Of a stretch of 64,000 bases of DNA, positions 33,206 to 45,953 are shown piece after piece. A model generated the notes under the pieces. The model made no database searches. It was not told the origin of the DNA and saw only the letters and a program-made list of their open reading frames with translations. Within the stretch, counting starts at the first letter, position 1. Every line of letters begins with the position of its first letter. The DNA comes from Eulemur rufifrons (lineage: Eukaryota > Chordata > Mammalia > Primates > Lemuridae): contig NC_090999.1 of the NCBI RefSeq assembly GCF_041146395.1, positions 68,267,001-68,331,000 on the forward strand. Reading direction: 5' to 3'. The translations under genes and the position numbers were made by a program.

Positions 33206-34055
33206 GCCATTATTTGCATTCACATGGCTGCTTGCCCAGGACTATTAAGATCCCACTGAAGTACAGACACCTTGAGAGAAACCTAATCAGAGAAACTATT
33301 CAGTTAGTCTACCCTTATTTTTTATCACCTTATTGCTATAACCTAATATCAAAATTCAAATAAAAGAGTTAGATTATAATATTTTATTACTTTACTGAAG
33401 TCTGAACTATTTAAAAACTAATTGCATCCAGTGTTACAGTAGTCCTAACATGTAGATATTACATAACATGCTACAATGGAAAAACCAAAGAATAGAGCTA
33501 TAAGTGACTTATTTAACTACTTAATCAAACCAGTGGAAGCAGGTGCCAATGTTCTGTATGTGAGTTATTTCTTGCTCCCTGACATTCTTGATAGAAACTC
33601 TGATTACTTTGTTTTGGTTGATGGAATCAATAAAGGTGAGCTGTATATCAAATGATTTTGATCCATGTGTTACTTTTGCTCTTATTGTGTTAACCTGGAA
33701 AATACAGATTAATACTTTTATTAATAACCTGATTGATTTGGTAGATACCACCCTAGGAAAACTTGTTTTGCTAAAATATATAATGATTATATGTCATGCT
33801 TATATCTTCTGTGCACTAAAAGCATATTATGTTATTTATATTTAATTATTATACCCCCCCAAATTGACATTAACACAGGATACCTGCAAATCCAATGGTT
33901 CCCTTTTCCTGCTCAAGTTCACAGCCTGTGGGCACTATTGTTTCATTTGAATGACTCCAGATGACAGAGACTTATTTTTTTTTTAAACATAGCTTTTCTC
34001 TGCAAGTAAACTACATTTTAAGGGAGAGCAAACGTACTTCAGTTGGATTTAGCAA
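33206..34055. other. Nothing recognised
   Basis: AT-rich. Overlapping opposite-strand open frames at 33521-33845 share the same DNA, which suggests chance rather than coding. Confidence 0.5.
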
Positions 34056-34625
34056 AATTAGGAATTTATTGGTCCTATAAACTAAGAATGTGGACTCAGA
34101 TGCTCAGTTAATACTGTAAAGATTCTGCCTATCTCCATTTCTTGGTTAGGTAACAGTAGATTCTGGTTTTTCAGGGCAAAGTCCAGATTTATGTTGTTTT
34201 CTTGGCATCCTGTTTAGCATTTGTCATAAAAGGGTTCTACTTTGGAAGATAAAGTATATATGGTCACTCTTGCATTGATCCTGATGCTGTTCTCATGCAG
34301 TCTTCCCCTGTGGTGGTGAGACGGGCCACCGCAAGCAATCCCAGCCTTATACTGTGCTAGCTCACACCAGCTTAGTCAACATGGCAGAAACCCTTCTTAT
34401 TATGTGGCTCATGTGCCTTTCCTCAGTCAGTTATTTTGGTTAGATAAATGGAATCTGCCCACTAGGAGATCTCTGCTCATGTTGAGGGTAAAGGGGGGAT
34501 AGTTTGAGTTCTACACAGATGATAAATACTGAGATATAGGAAAAAGTGGTTCCCCAAAGCAAAAATTAACCCAAAGTACTATTTCCAGATGAAGAATAGA
34601 GTCAACATTGGGTAAGTAAAAACTT
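34056..34625. mobile_element. Unassigned old interspersed repeat (candidate)
   Basis: Blocks such as AGCAATCCCAGCCTTA, GTGGCTCATGTGCCTTTCC, GTGGTTCCCCAAAGCAAAAA and TTTCCAGATGAAGAATAG recur in my memory of many mammalian loci in this order, but I cannot name the family. Orientation undetermined. Confidence 0.3.
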
Positions 34626-35407
34626 TATTGTTCCTTGAAAAAAGAAGATGTCTTTTCCCCTCTGGACAGAAATTACCAAACAAATTTTCCTTAATAAAAA
34701 TAACTTTTTACGTAGCTCCCCTAGTCTCCAGAGATTGTGTGCTTCTCGCATTTCTACTTTCCTCTCTAGTATTGCTCAGAGGGCTTGCAAGGAGGCAGAT
34801 GATTCTATGGTTTCTATACTGTTGTGTTGTCCTTTCCTCTCTGTTCTACAGTTTTTTCTTCAGCCAACAGCACTCCTAAGTTGCTTACATGTTGATGAAT
34901 TGATTCACAGTAATAAGACTCTGAAGAGGCTGATTTGTAAACCAGTTCCCAGCTTATTTATAAAGGAAGATCCATCTAGTGGAATCTATAACTGGTACAA
35001 GCTGTCTTCTTAGCACACCACTTTTTTGACATCAATATATGTGGGAAATCCAATCTGTTAGTAATGGATGGCTTTGGCAAGCATAGAATCAGCCAGAGCA
35101 AAAGGAAGTGGATGGATTTAAGGAACAACTCCTTTAAGTAGAGACAGAGCCTGAAGGAATTATGCCTTTTCACAGTAAGGACAGATCCAAGTGGTAATCA
35201 GTGCCTGTCATTCAGAACAGGGTCTTTGTTCCTCAGGCCAGTTCCTGGTAGACACTGGTAAAGTTTTTGTTCTCTCTTTTCCAGCACTCCTGTTGATCCT
35301 ACTGACTCTTATTTTCTCATTCCTCCACAAGCCCAGGACTGATCTGAGGCAAAATTGGGATGCAGACGCAGTTATCTTAGCATGTCTTGCAAAATTTTTT
35401 CATAGTT
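34626..35407. other. Unassigned sequence with a 121-codon open frame
   Basis: 34648-35013 (+) is open for 121 codons. The peptide is rich in L, S and C (for example SILLCCPFLSVLQFF) with no domain I recognise, and a second frame overlaps it. No Kozak context, splice pattern or homology to support a gene. Confidence 0.4.
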
Positions 35408-35425
35408 CCTTTATTTTTATTTTTA

Positions 35426-35884
<459 letters not shown>

Positions 35885-36660
35885 CTTTTAAAAAATTAGA
35901 GAGTACAAGTTGAATTCCATTATATATTGTACAGTAGTAGAGTCTGGGCTTTTGGTGTACCCATGACCTGAGTCATTGTACCTCACAGGTAATTTTTCAT
36001 CCCTATTCCCCTTCACCTTCCCCCATTGTGAGTCTCCAATGTCCACACCACTCTCTGTGTGCCCTTGTGTATAGTTTAGTTCCCACTTACAAGTGAGAAC
36101 ATGTGGCATATATTTTTCTGTTCCTGAGTTACTTAAGATAAAGGCCTCTAGTTTCAACCAAGTTGCTGCAAAAGACATTATTTTTTTCTTTCTTATCACT
36201 GATTAGTACTCGATGGTATACACACACACACACACACACTCACACACACACACACACACGCACATTTTCTTTATCCAATCTTCAGTTGATGGCCACTTAA
36301 GTTGATTCCACATCTTTGCAATTGTGAATTGTGCTGCAATAAACATGAGTGCAGGTATCTTTTTGATATAATTATTTCTTTTCCTATAGGAAAATGCCCA
36401 GTAGTGGGATTGTAGAATCAAATGGTAGATCTACTTGTTCTTTGAGAAATCTCCATACTGATCTCCATAGAGGTTGTATTAATTTGCATTTGCACGAACA
36501 TTGTATGTGTTCCCTTTTCACCATACCTGCACCAACATCTATTGTTTTTTGACATTTTAAAGATGGTCATTCTAATTGGAGTAAGATGGTATCCTATTGT
36601 GGTTTCAATTTGCATTTTTCTGATTTATTTATATTAATTTTCATATTTCTCTTTTGTCTC
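35885..36660 (-). mobile_element. L1 3' UTR and ORF2 end, antisense
   Basis: Contains ACAAGTGAGAACATGTGGCATATA, GCAATTGTGAATTGTGCTGCAATAAACATGAGTG, TAGTGGGATTGTAGAATCAAATGG and GGAGTAAGATGGTATCCTATTGTGG in antisense L1 order. On the minus strand 36421-36203 reads MFIAAQFTIAKMWNQLKWPS. At about 36,650 ORF2 stops abruptly and ORF1-side sequence begins, so most of ORF2 is missing. Confidence 0.93.
36217..36263. repeat. (CA)n microsatellite inside L1
   Basis: About 22 CA units with TC and CG interruptions, at the point of the L1 3' end where related copies have a short TATATATACCA run. Confidence 0.95.
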
Positions 36661-36900
36661 ATTGACCTTGTTTAGAATCAGTATTTGGAATTCTTTATCT
36701 GGCATTATGAGGAGTTCTTTTTGATTGAGATCCATTGCTGGACAATTGTGGTACGTTGGTGGTGTCATATTTTCTTGCTGTTTCATATTTCCTGTGTCCT
36801 TCATTGATATCTGTGCATCTAATGTAGCAGTCACTTGCTCTGATTTTTTGAAATTTCTTTTGAAGGGGAGAATTTTTTCCTGAAGATGGTTGTACATGGT
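36640..36900 (-). pseudogene. L1 ORF1 N-terminal remnant
   Basis: Minus-strand frame (36897 to 36634, 87 codons) includes MKQQENMTPPTYHNCPAMD then NQKELLIMPDKEFQILILNK. This resembles the N-terminal region of ORF1 proteins of older L1 families (NQKE..MPDKEFK..ILKKL). It joins ORF2-end sequence at about 36,650, so the coiled coil, RRM and C-terminal domains of ORF1 and nearly all ORF2 are deleted. Confidence 0.65.
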
Positions 36901-38640
36901 TGGTTGAATAGGACATTTTGGCTTTGAGTTTTGTGCCGTAGTAATGTGATCTTTGCATGATTTCTTAGACAGTACACTGGGTCAATGGTATCTGTGATCT
37001 CCTTGGTGGTTTAGGAAACAGTTATTAGTTGAGGCTGTGGTAAAGTTTTACTGAGGACTTGAATAGCTACTGAGCCAGTCTTTGGGCCTAGTGTGGTCAG
37101 CAGTGGGCTGAATACGTCTGATTTTAGGTCCCAGAGCAGCTTACACTGGCAGTGGTGCTAGTGTGTCCTGAGGGCCAATTCTTGGGCCTTCAGGTGGCTT
37201 GCTCAGAAACCAGCAGTTGGAGCAGAGGCCCAGGTATGTTTGTGGGTTCTCAGACCCTGGGCAGCTGATGTGAGTGAAAGGTGGCAGTAACAGTGGTAGA
37301 GCCACCCACTAGGACCGGAGTGGTCTGTGTTGGTATTACTTGGTAGATGCAATGGGTTGGTCAGGCTGGTCCCCATTCCCATACCTGCCTGTAACAGTGA
37401 AGTGGGTATTGTTTTAAGTGTGCTTTGGAGAACTTGGTCTCCTCTGGGCGGTCCCAGCCAGGTGGTAGCTGCAGTCATATCACCTTGACTTGATCTGAGG
37501 GAGGGACATGGCCCAATGTCAAACTCTCAAACTGTGGGTTTGCAATCAAAGAGGGCAAGGCCTGTATCAGGCAAGTGGCGTGGGCAAGAAACTGGGGAGT
37601 GCTGCCTGCTCACATCTCTGTCTCACAGGAGCCTAGAGCAGGGCAATGGGAATTGTCATAGGTGTGTGTACCTCTTGGGCTCCCCTGTCCCTCCTCAGCT
37701 AGGGAGGTCTATGACAGCATCAGCTCAAATTCAGCCTGAGGGTCGGGCACTGCTCAGCTTCAAACAACCAGAGTGGTGCCCTGGGCCTGTACCCAGACAG
37801 GGCGGGGCCCTCATCAGGCAGGCTGCGCAGGCAGAAGTCTGGGGGGAGTGCGGTTCACTCACTTGACACTCAGCCCTACAGCAGACAGCATGGTGGGCAC
37901 TGTCCCAGATGGATGCTGTATAGCCTGGTTTCTCTGCCTCTCCCCAGGCAGATGGGGCTGCATCTGTTTTAAACCCAAACTCAGCCTGAGTGCAGGACAC
38001 AGTTAGTGCTAAACTCTCAAAATGATGCCTTGGGCCAGAAGGGCTGGGGCCCCACCCAGGCAGGCAGCGTGGGCAAGAAACTGTGGAAAATGCTTTCTGC
38101 TCGTGTCTCAGGGTCAGCGGCAGCCCACAGCAGGGAGATGGGGACCCTCCCAGGTGTATGTGGGATCACCCGGGCTCCCCTATCCTGCCTCAGAGCCTCT
38201 CAGTGGCTGCAGTTATGCCTATGGTTCCTGGTATCTCTCGGCTTGGATGCCTGTGGGATACCATGTGAGTTCCCTTTCTGGAACAGCGTCTCTGTATAAT
38301 CACTAAGCAGCTCCCTATGTCACGCCTGAGACCTGCGTGGGTTGGGGGTTCTCTTGTGGCCAAAAGCTCTCTCGTAGTAAAAGCTCTTTTCAGTGAGTGG
38401 AGCCTGGGGGCTTCTCTCTTACTGTTTCCTCACATCCAGGAACTTCTCCTGGCTGTTAGCAGTCCCCGGCCAGAACCCTCTCCTCACCCACTTTTGGTGC
38501 TTCCCATTGCTTCACGGTGAATCCTAGTGTTTCTCCCAGATAATCTCTGCAGAGTATGAGTATCGCTTACTCTTCTGGTTCCTCTCTGTGAAGGAGGCAC
38601 ATACAATTTGTGTCTAGTTGACCATCTTGATCCTATCTCC
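36901..38640 (-). mobile_element. L1 5' UTR with tandem units, antisense
   Basis: The minus strand begins at about 38,638 with AGGATCAAGATGGTCAAC and TAGACAC, like other old L1 5' ends (ggat.aagatggc..actagagacac). Three diverged units of about 245 bp occur at 37,510-38,240: CAGCCTGAG recurs at 37,733 and 37,982, AAACTCTCAA at 37,521 and 38,011, GCGTGGGCAAGAAACTG at 37,578 and 38,068. This is the only GC-rich, relatively CpG-containing part of the window and would have been the promoter. Long frames in it are not genes. Confidence 0.75.
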
Positions 38641-39529
38641 TAACCCTTTTAATAATTCCCCTTTCATATGTGATTTACTATCTGTTGATCTCTTCCCCAC
38701 TATATTTTTGCCTTTTAAAACAAGACCACAAAGCAATAGCAATGCTTTACACGAGGTGATGAATTGCTGAAGGCAGAATATCATGTCCATCAGAGAAGAT
38801 AAACTGTGCAGAATTGTCCAGTTTTTGCTTTGGACTAAATATGCAGAGATTTAAGGGAAACAAAATGCAATAAGACTTGAAGAAAACTTTCTGTAAAAGT
38901 TAGAAATGAATCTTGAATTAAGGGTGGAATCTATCTATTACAAGGCAGGGGGAGAAAGAGTAGGAGTGAGGGGAATAATGCGGTGTGGCACAGTGTAGAG
39001 TAAAGAGGCAGGGGGTGTAGGTCATAGTAGATAGTAAGGGGCAAAGTTTCAGAGTTACTGAGTCCAGCAAAGCAAAGAACTAAACACAAAGCAGATGGCT
39101 TTCGGCAAAAGTGACAGTGATAGACATGCATCAGAATTGTGGTTTGACAGTGATATGTTAAGGGCTTTGAGAGGAAAGAGGAGCAGTTGGGAAGAACAAG
39201 TAGATTGCTCTCTGCTGAGGGAATGGGCTGATTTTGACTTGAACTGTAGGAATGGAGAGAATGGACAACTCATAGGTATTTTTAAATAGGTATGAACAGA
39301 ATTAGGTTACATATTGTATACAGGGGTGTAGATACCAAGAAAGTTGAAATCAAATAAAATATCTCAAATCTGTAGAATTTGGTTGCTAAGAAGAGCTGGT
39401 TTGAGGAATAAGAGGATTTAAGTTTGGAATCTGATGTGTTTCTAAAGCTGGTAAGACGTAGAAGTGAAGGGCTCAGGCAAATGAAAATATGAGATGAGTG
39501 TTCTTACCACAAAAATGATAACTGTATGA
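38641..39529. other. Nothing recognised
   Basis: G/A-rich stretches at 38.93-39.25 kb loosely recall antisense L2, but no diagnostic block is present. Confidence 0.45.
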
Positions 39530-39640
39530 GGTAAATGCACATGTTGGTTGGCTTGGTTTGGCCATATTGTAATATATATATGTTTTAGAACATCAAGTTG
39601 TACACAATAAATATATACATTTTTATCTGTCAATTAAAAA
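39530..39640 (+). mobile_element. L1M 3' terminus
   Basis: GCTTGGTTTGGCCATATTGTAATATATATATG, then AACATCAAGTTGTACACAATAAATATATACATTTTTATCTGTCAATTAAAAAAAA: the end of L1MA/MB-type 3' UTRs, the same terminus as the L1 ending at 51,760. Confidence 0.85.
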
Positions 39641-39809
39641 AAACCTTAAAAGCTAAAGTACCAAAAGAAAGGAAAATATCAGATAGGGTTATAAGAAATA
39701 GGTAAATATTGGAGATTCATTTGGGAGTTATATGTGTGGAGAATTATGAGAATAAATAAACTACAATTTGAATGGTGAAATAAACAAAGGGATAAGATCC
39801 TAGACTTTA

Positions 39810-40102
39810 GCGGGTGGATCATTTGAACTCAGGAGTTCGAGACCAGCCTGAGCAAGAGTGAGACTCTGTTGGTACTAAAAAAAAAAAAAATAGAAAGAAA
39901 TTAGCTGGACAAGTAAAAATATATAGAAAAAATTATCTGGGTGTGGTCGTGTGTGCCTGTAGTCCCAGCTACCCGGGAGGCTGAGGCAGAAGGATCGCCT
40001 GAGCCCAGGAGTTTGAGGTTGCTGTGAGCTAGGCTGACGCCACGGCACTCTAGCCCAGGTTACAGAGTAAGACTCTGTCTCAAAAAAAAAAAAAAAAAAA
40101 AA
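39810..40102 (+). mobile_element. 5'-truncated strepsirrhine Alu
   Basis: Starts inside the left arm at CGGGTGGATCATTTGAACTC. Lemur-type linker (TAGAAAGAAATTAGCTGGACAAG...ATATATAGAAAAAATTA), complete right arm, poly(A) of 20 or more. Flanked by AAGATCCTAGACTTTAG (39794-39810) and AAGATCCTACACTTTAG (40103-40119), one mismatch. Truncation with intact target duplications shows it inserted already shortened. Confidence 0.95.
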
Positions 40103-40164
40103 AAGATCCTACACTTTAGGTATACACATAAAAGATGGGATGCCTTAAATGTAAGAACTAAAGA

Positions 40165-40312
40165 AAGAAAAATTTAATTAACAGTTTCTATACTGTGTAC
40201 TGTTCTAAGTGTTTCAAGAGTATTTGTTCATTTAATCTGCATTACAGGAAAGGAAACTGTAGCACAAAGAAAAACTCAAGTTCAGAGTCTTAGAAATCAA
40301 GGAATTTCAGAT
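40165..40312 (+). mobile_element. MIR SINE
   Basis: ACTGTGTACTGTTCTAAGTGTTTCAAG, then TTCATTTAATCTGCATTACAGGAAAGGAAACTGTAGCACAAAG: MIR core lacking the middle. Confidence 0.7.
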
Positions 40313-42389
40313 TTGACATTTCAGCTAAATGCTACAGAAAAGTTAAATATACTGAGAATGATCATCATTGACATTTGAGGTAATAGGTTCATTAATATCA
40401 GTACAGAAAATAAATTTTAGAGAAAGAAGTGGAAAACATTTAGAAGCAGCAGGAAGGGAACCTATGTGCAATGAGTTTGACAATGAATGGAAGAATAAAA
40501 AGAGCATGATGGTGAAACGTAAGAGTTTTAGAAAAGAGGGTCCAATATAATTAAAGGGAGACGAGGGAAAATTATATAGACGAGTATATTGCTGCTCCAT
40601 GGAAAAGGGAGGCATCGTAAAAGGGATCTATGGGAATCTAGCGTGTGCATGGAAGCATTAACTGCAGGGACAGGAGCTGTTCTTGGTGAGTGTTATGAGA
40701 AGACAGTGTGAGAGAACGTAGCAACAAAATAATCCTGTGAGGACTCCTTGCATGAAGAGCTCCCAAAAGGGCTTATACTGTCTTTATTAAGTAGAAAACA
40801 GAAGCAGGCAGTCCTGGGAATTAAACAAAAAGTACTACGGAATGAAAGGAAAGGGCGGGCAGGAGAGAGGAAGGTAATATTCTATGAAAATCTACTATGT
40901 GTCAGGTAGTGTGATAGGAACTCTGAAAGATTGGACAGTGTGAGTTTTTCATACATCAGTTTTACAAAATTAAGTAGTTTCCTTCAGGTTATTTATGCTT
41001 TTCCATCTTTATTATTTTACTTGGCACAATTTGTCTTTTTCTTCCTCTTCTCATATTTAATTTTATTTCCCATTGACTCTAGGTTGACTTATTTTATTCC
41101 ATAAGAAGAATTTTATTCTGTAAGGGTGAATTCCAATTTGGATGTTCTATGTGTAAACATAATAATCTCATGTACTGGCAATTTCCTTGTATTTGAAGCT
41201 TGCATAAATAGTCACACTTTTGGGTTCTCCATCATCTGCTGAGTAGAAGTCTTCAATCTCCTTAATGCAATCCTTAAATTATTTTATGTCTGTTGAAATG
41301 TTCATGTTTTGTGGAGACGTAGATGAGTTTCTATTCTTAGGCAGACTAAAAGAATTATGCTTGCAGGAATAAGAAAGAAATAGTAAGTTTATTATGTCCT
41401 TGACAGAATTTTACCTGGTGCCTTTATCATCTTGAATATGATAGAGTATTCAAAGGCTTTTTTCTTTTTCAGTAAAATTACGCTGGGTTATAAACATACA
41501 AAAGACTTCATTGTTACATGGTTAAATTCATATTTGTCTTCTTTCACCCTTTTGGACTAGCTGTTGAGCATTGGTGCTTTTTATGTGTTTGAGCATTAAA
41601 AATGATATAAGCTACCTGGAAAACATGTAAAGGTTAACAATAGGGGGTCTGGCCTTCAAATATCAATGGAAGGATTTTTAATAGGGAATGACAGCTATGT
41701 TTGCCTATTTTGTCTCCTCTAAGCCCTGGAAAGCAAGTTCTGAGGTTAAATTTATATTTTTGTTTCTGCACAGGTTTTTTTTCCCTGCTATTACCATCAG
41801 TGATTTCTTGCTCTTATAGATGTACCCAGAGTCTTCAGCAGCAATTTAAAGACATTTGTTTTTGGCCATAGGATTATAGGTGTTTGTAAGGATGAATATA
41901 AATCTATTAACAAATATCCTAACAGCACACCCTACCGCCATTAGATCAGCAGGAACATTTTTCTCAGGCAAGGCACAGAATTTTTAAAAAGTTTTTCTGG
42001 TATGTATTAGAATTACAAATCTAGGCCCCTCTTTTGAAGATTCTTGTTTGGTATATCTGAGAAACTTTATTGAGTATGTGTGTTTTGGAAAATATCCCTT
42101 GCTGATTTTGAGGAATTACAATTATATAAGTGAAGTTTTATATTACATATTTCAGAATTTTAGGATACTTTTATAAATATAAAATTATGAATTTGAGGTA
42201 CATTATAAAGTTTTCCATTTATCATGATGAATTTCTTTACTTAGGCAGTCAAGTTGCTTGTTAATTGATACAAAACATTTTCCTTACCTGCATTTTTATA
42301 TATGTTGCTTTCTGGAATCTACTAGCTGGGACTTTTTCTTTAAATCTCTATTTACAATATTAAAAATAAGCGTTATAAGAAACAGTAAA
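40313..42389. other. Unique-looking sequence, no gene
   Basis: AT-rich. 40,330-40,730 is purine-rich and may be very old antisense L2, but without a diagnostic block. No exon or RNA gene supported. Confidence 0.45.
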
Positions 42390-42775
42390 ACAATTGCAAT
42401 AGATAGGATATAAGCTGAGTTGCTGCAATAAAGCAAGCCAAAAGTAGTGACTCAAACAAGATAGAAATTTATTTCTCTCTCATATACCAGACCAAAGATA
42501 GGCAAACCATCCAGGGCAAGTAGAGGGCTTTGATCTAGTAGGGCATTCAAGGATCAGGATCCTTTTGTTTGATTATTCCATTATTTTTTAGGATGTTCCC
42601 CTTTTCTGCATGAACAAAGCTATCTCACCAGCATCATATCTGCATTCAAGGAGAGAGAAAAAGAGATGGGAATTCCTAATAAGAATGTGGTCTGGAAGTT
42701 GAAATCATCATTTCTGCCCATTTCTCAATGGCTTAAACTTGGTCATATAACAGTAACTTGCTGCAAAGGAAGTTA
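42390..42775. mobile_element. Unassigned old interspersed repeat (candidate)
   Basis: AGATAGAAATTTATTTCTCTCTCATATACCAG, CAGCATCATATCTGCATTC and TTTCTGCCCATTTCTCAATGGCTTAAACTTGGTCATATAAC, then GCTGCAAAGGAAGTTAGGAAATGCAGT. This block order is familiar from many mammalian loci, but I cannot name the family. Confidence 0.4.
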
Positions 42776-44529
42776 GGAAATGCAGTGCCTTGCTCACAGG
42801 CCATTGGGCCCCTGAAATTCAAGAAGTTCTAGTTTTTCAAAAAAGAAGGGAAGGCTAGACACTAGAAAGTATTTGGTGGTCTCTTCCAAAACAGGCAACT
42901 TAATAACAATCCATGGACTGGAAATCTTGAAGAAATGAGACAATCTAAAATCATCAGGAGTAAAGTAGGGAATTTTATAAATAGTGAGAAGCTTCAGGTC
43001 AGCATTAAGATAGTAATACATTTATCAGACTTTTTATTCCTAGGCTATTTGTAAATTAGAGAAATTCAGAAGACAATGTTAACAAGTAAAGTTTTTTTTT
43101 TCTTCCCCAAGCTTGTGGGAAAAATAACAATGCTTAAAAGTAAAGTGAGTAATTTTACATTCCACACCTATACACTTAGAGAAGAATCTCAGGGCTTAAC
43201 ATTCACAATCTCATTTTTTCCCCTTCACTCTGCCAATTTGCTGGACTCTGCCTTCATTGTGCTTCCCATCCATCTGAATTCTAATCGCTAGAAAGTATTT
43301 GTAGTCTTCTAAATTCCTTATAAAGGCAGAGTGACAACTCTGACAGTTTAAATTTAAAAACCCAGTACAAATTTCCTACAGAGCAATGCCTGCAGTTAAA
43401 ACAGTTTGTCACTTTACATAAAGGAGCCATGCTCAACCCTATAATGAATTTTGAAAGCATGTCCCTTAAAGCTAGCAAATAAAAAAAGATTATAGATAAA
43501 AACACAAATATAATTCAATAACATGCATCTTTACCTGTTTTTTTTTTTTTTCTCAAAATAGTGCTATTGTCACTTTATTTTCTTTTGCTATAGCTATTGG
43601 AAATGTCCATGGCTTAGAATACATATATGTTCTTGATAGAATATAACACGATTTTATATTAATTCTTGTAGACTATTAGCTTTAATGGCTGCAGTAGTTC
43701 CTTCTTTCATTATTTCTACTTCATGGACACATGCATGCCCAATACCTCTACTTTAGGGTCTTTATATCAATAGTAATATGAATAATAAAAAACATTTTTT
43801 AGTTTACATTAAAAGTACTAATTCTTGGTGTTTGGATCACTTGTTTCTCTCTGCTGGAACTGGCTGCAGGAAAGACTGTAGCCAATGTGATATTTAAGTC
43901 TCCAATTTCCTGCTCAATGCTTAGAATTCTTGGCTACCCTTCTTCTTTACCCTCATCATAACCAATTTACTCCTGACAGTGAAGATGGAGAAGGGCAAAT
44001 GCTCTATCTTAAGCAGACATTTCAAGCAGACTGATCATAAGGCCTACTGATATCTAGCTGATCTCTTTTATTTCAATTGCACATTCCATTTAATTATAGT
44101 AGTAGACAGACACTGCACAGCTCAAAAAGATGGATAACTTGATTGCATTTTATAATTTTCTTGACTTGACAAATGTTGGCAAAGGCAATACATTAGCCTC
44201 ACTATCTAGGGCATCAAATGTCATAGTGATAATGGGGTTTGGGACCACGTGTTTCCTTTGGTGACAGGCTGCCACATGCTGTTCTGTGGTTTTAGACTAG
44301 TACTCGGGAAGAGATGATAGAAGCTTGCAAGGAGGTGAGAAGTATATGAATCAGTTCCTGAGGTGTCCTGGGGCTCAGAAGAAAATGACTTGAAACAATT
44401 CTAGCTCTCACTTTTCTTTCCTCAATCAATTCCCAGCTGGGCTGTGACAGAAGGCAGATGATAAGAGAAGAGGAGAGCAATAAAGTGCAGCCACTTTATA
44501 AGAGAAGAGGTTTCCCAGAGGGAAGGAGA
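42776..44529. other. Unassigned sequence; possible short retrocopy at 43.54 kb
   Basis: At 43,538-43,551 a poly(T) run is followed on the plus strand by the complement of AATAAA about 24 bases later, as expected for the 3' end of an antisense retrocopy. No matching flanking duplication or recognisable body was found, so it is not called separately. Nothing else recognised. Confidence 0.4.
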
Positions 44530-44532
44530 GTG

Positions 44533-44582
44533 AAAAAAAAAAAAAGAAACAAATAAAAAAAACAAAACCAAAAAACAAAAAG
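44533..44582. repeat. A-rich low-complexity run
   Basis: Poly(A) with CAAAA and GAAA interruptions. No SINE or LINE body is attached on either side that I can identify. Confidence 0.8.
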
Positions 44583-45598
44583 GGAACAGAGCTTGCTTGG
44601 AGGAGGGAGATTACAGTGAAATCTTTAAATGTTCTAAACATCAGCAGTAACAGCTGTTAAGGAATTAGAACAGGTGTAACAAGCTTTGGTGGAAAAGGAC
44701 TTCACTATAGACATATACTCTTGCTACATTATCCAGTATTCGTGTCTTTGTCAATGAAAAAACTGCCTTGGCAAGTTGAAAATAAAAACACAAAAAGCCT
44801 TTCCAATTGCCACATGAACTTCATGTAGTTATTAAAAAGGCAGTTCTATTTCCACATCAAATAAGAAAGCAAGCAAAAACCCACCAGAGACTGCCCAATC
44901 TTAACTTAGTTAAGAAAAACTAAGAACATATAATTTTACTTCATTCAGTTCTGGAAGTTATGTGCATTTTTTTGCAATGGCTTTATAGATGCAGGTCATA
45001 TCATATGAGCTTGATTTTACATGTTTTGAGGGGAAAGGCTGAAGTGCTTTCATGTCCCCCATAAACAGAAGCATTGGAGGACATATACATGTGACTGATA
45101 AGGCCAAAGGGTAAAAATTTAGGAAATCATGCCGTTACAGATGAATCACTTGCATTTCTTCATTCTCTGTGGTTTACAAAGCAAAATCAGAATAAGGGCA
45201 TATAAAATATTTTTCCATAGAATTTTGGAATAATGAGTTACATGTTAAAACTTAAAGAGTAAGAACAACAATAATAGTAATAATAATTAAATAAAATTAG
45301 GTTAAATCATATTTAAAAAGAGTTAAAACAACATTTGAAGAATATTCTTACAAGGGAAACAGGACTATTTTTCCCTTTTTCTTTTTTTTTTGTAAAGTGA
45401 TTTTCTATAATAGTATGTTCCTATGTAAATCAGAATATTAGGAATAGAGATCTGAAAATTCTGGGTTTCTTGGGGAAGCAACTGATTGGTGGCTATTTTC
45501 TCTAACTCTTGGTAGCACCAATGAACAACCCCAGCTTACAAAAGATAGAAAGGGAATAGAGAGAAACAATAGAAAATTTATATTCAAATATTGATGTC
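44583..45598. other. AT-rich sequence, nothing recognised
   Basis: Includes AAT/ATA-rich low complexity at 45.26-45.30 kb. The last 13 bases are the left target duplication of the next Alu. Confidence 0.5.
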
Positions 45599-45940
<342 letters not shown>

Positions 45941-45953
45941 AAATATTGATGTC

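Noticed and set aside
34648..35013. 121-codon open frame
   Set aside because: Hydrophobic and low complexity in parts, a second frame overlaps it, and it has no family resemblance.
36217..36263. Regular short repeats resembling a CRISPR-like array
   Set aside because: A plain (CA)n microsatellite in an L1 of a primate genome; no spacers.
37203..38520. Cluster of open frames of 60-116 codons on both strands
   Set aside because: They overlap each other inside the GC-rich tandem-unit 5' UTR of a dead L1; low stop density explains them.
36901..38640. CpG-island promoter of a host gene
   Set aside because: The GC enrichment coincides with the L1 5' UTR and no host exon follows on either strand.
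43538..43740. Antisense retrocopy next to the poly(T) at 43.54 kb
   Set aside because: Poly(T) and a complementary AATAAA are spaced correctly, but no target duplication abuts the tail and the body is unrecognised.
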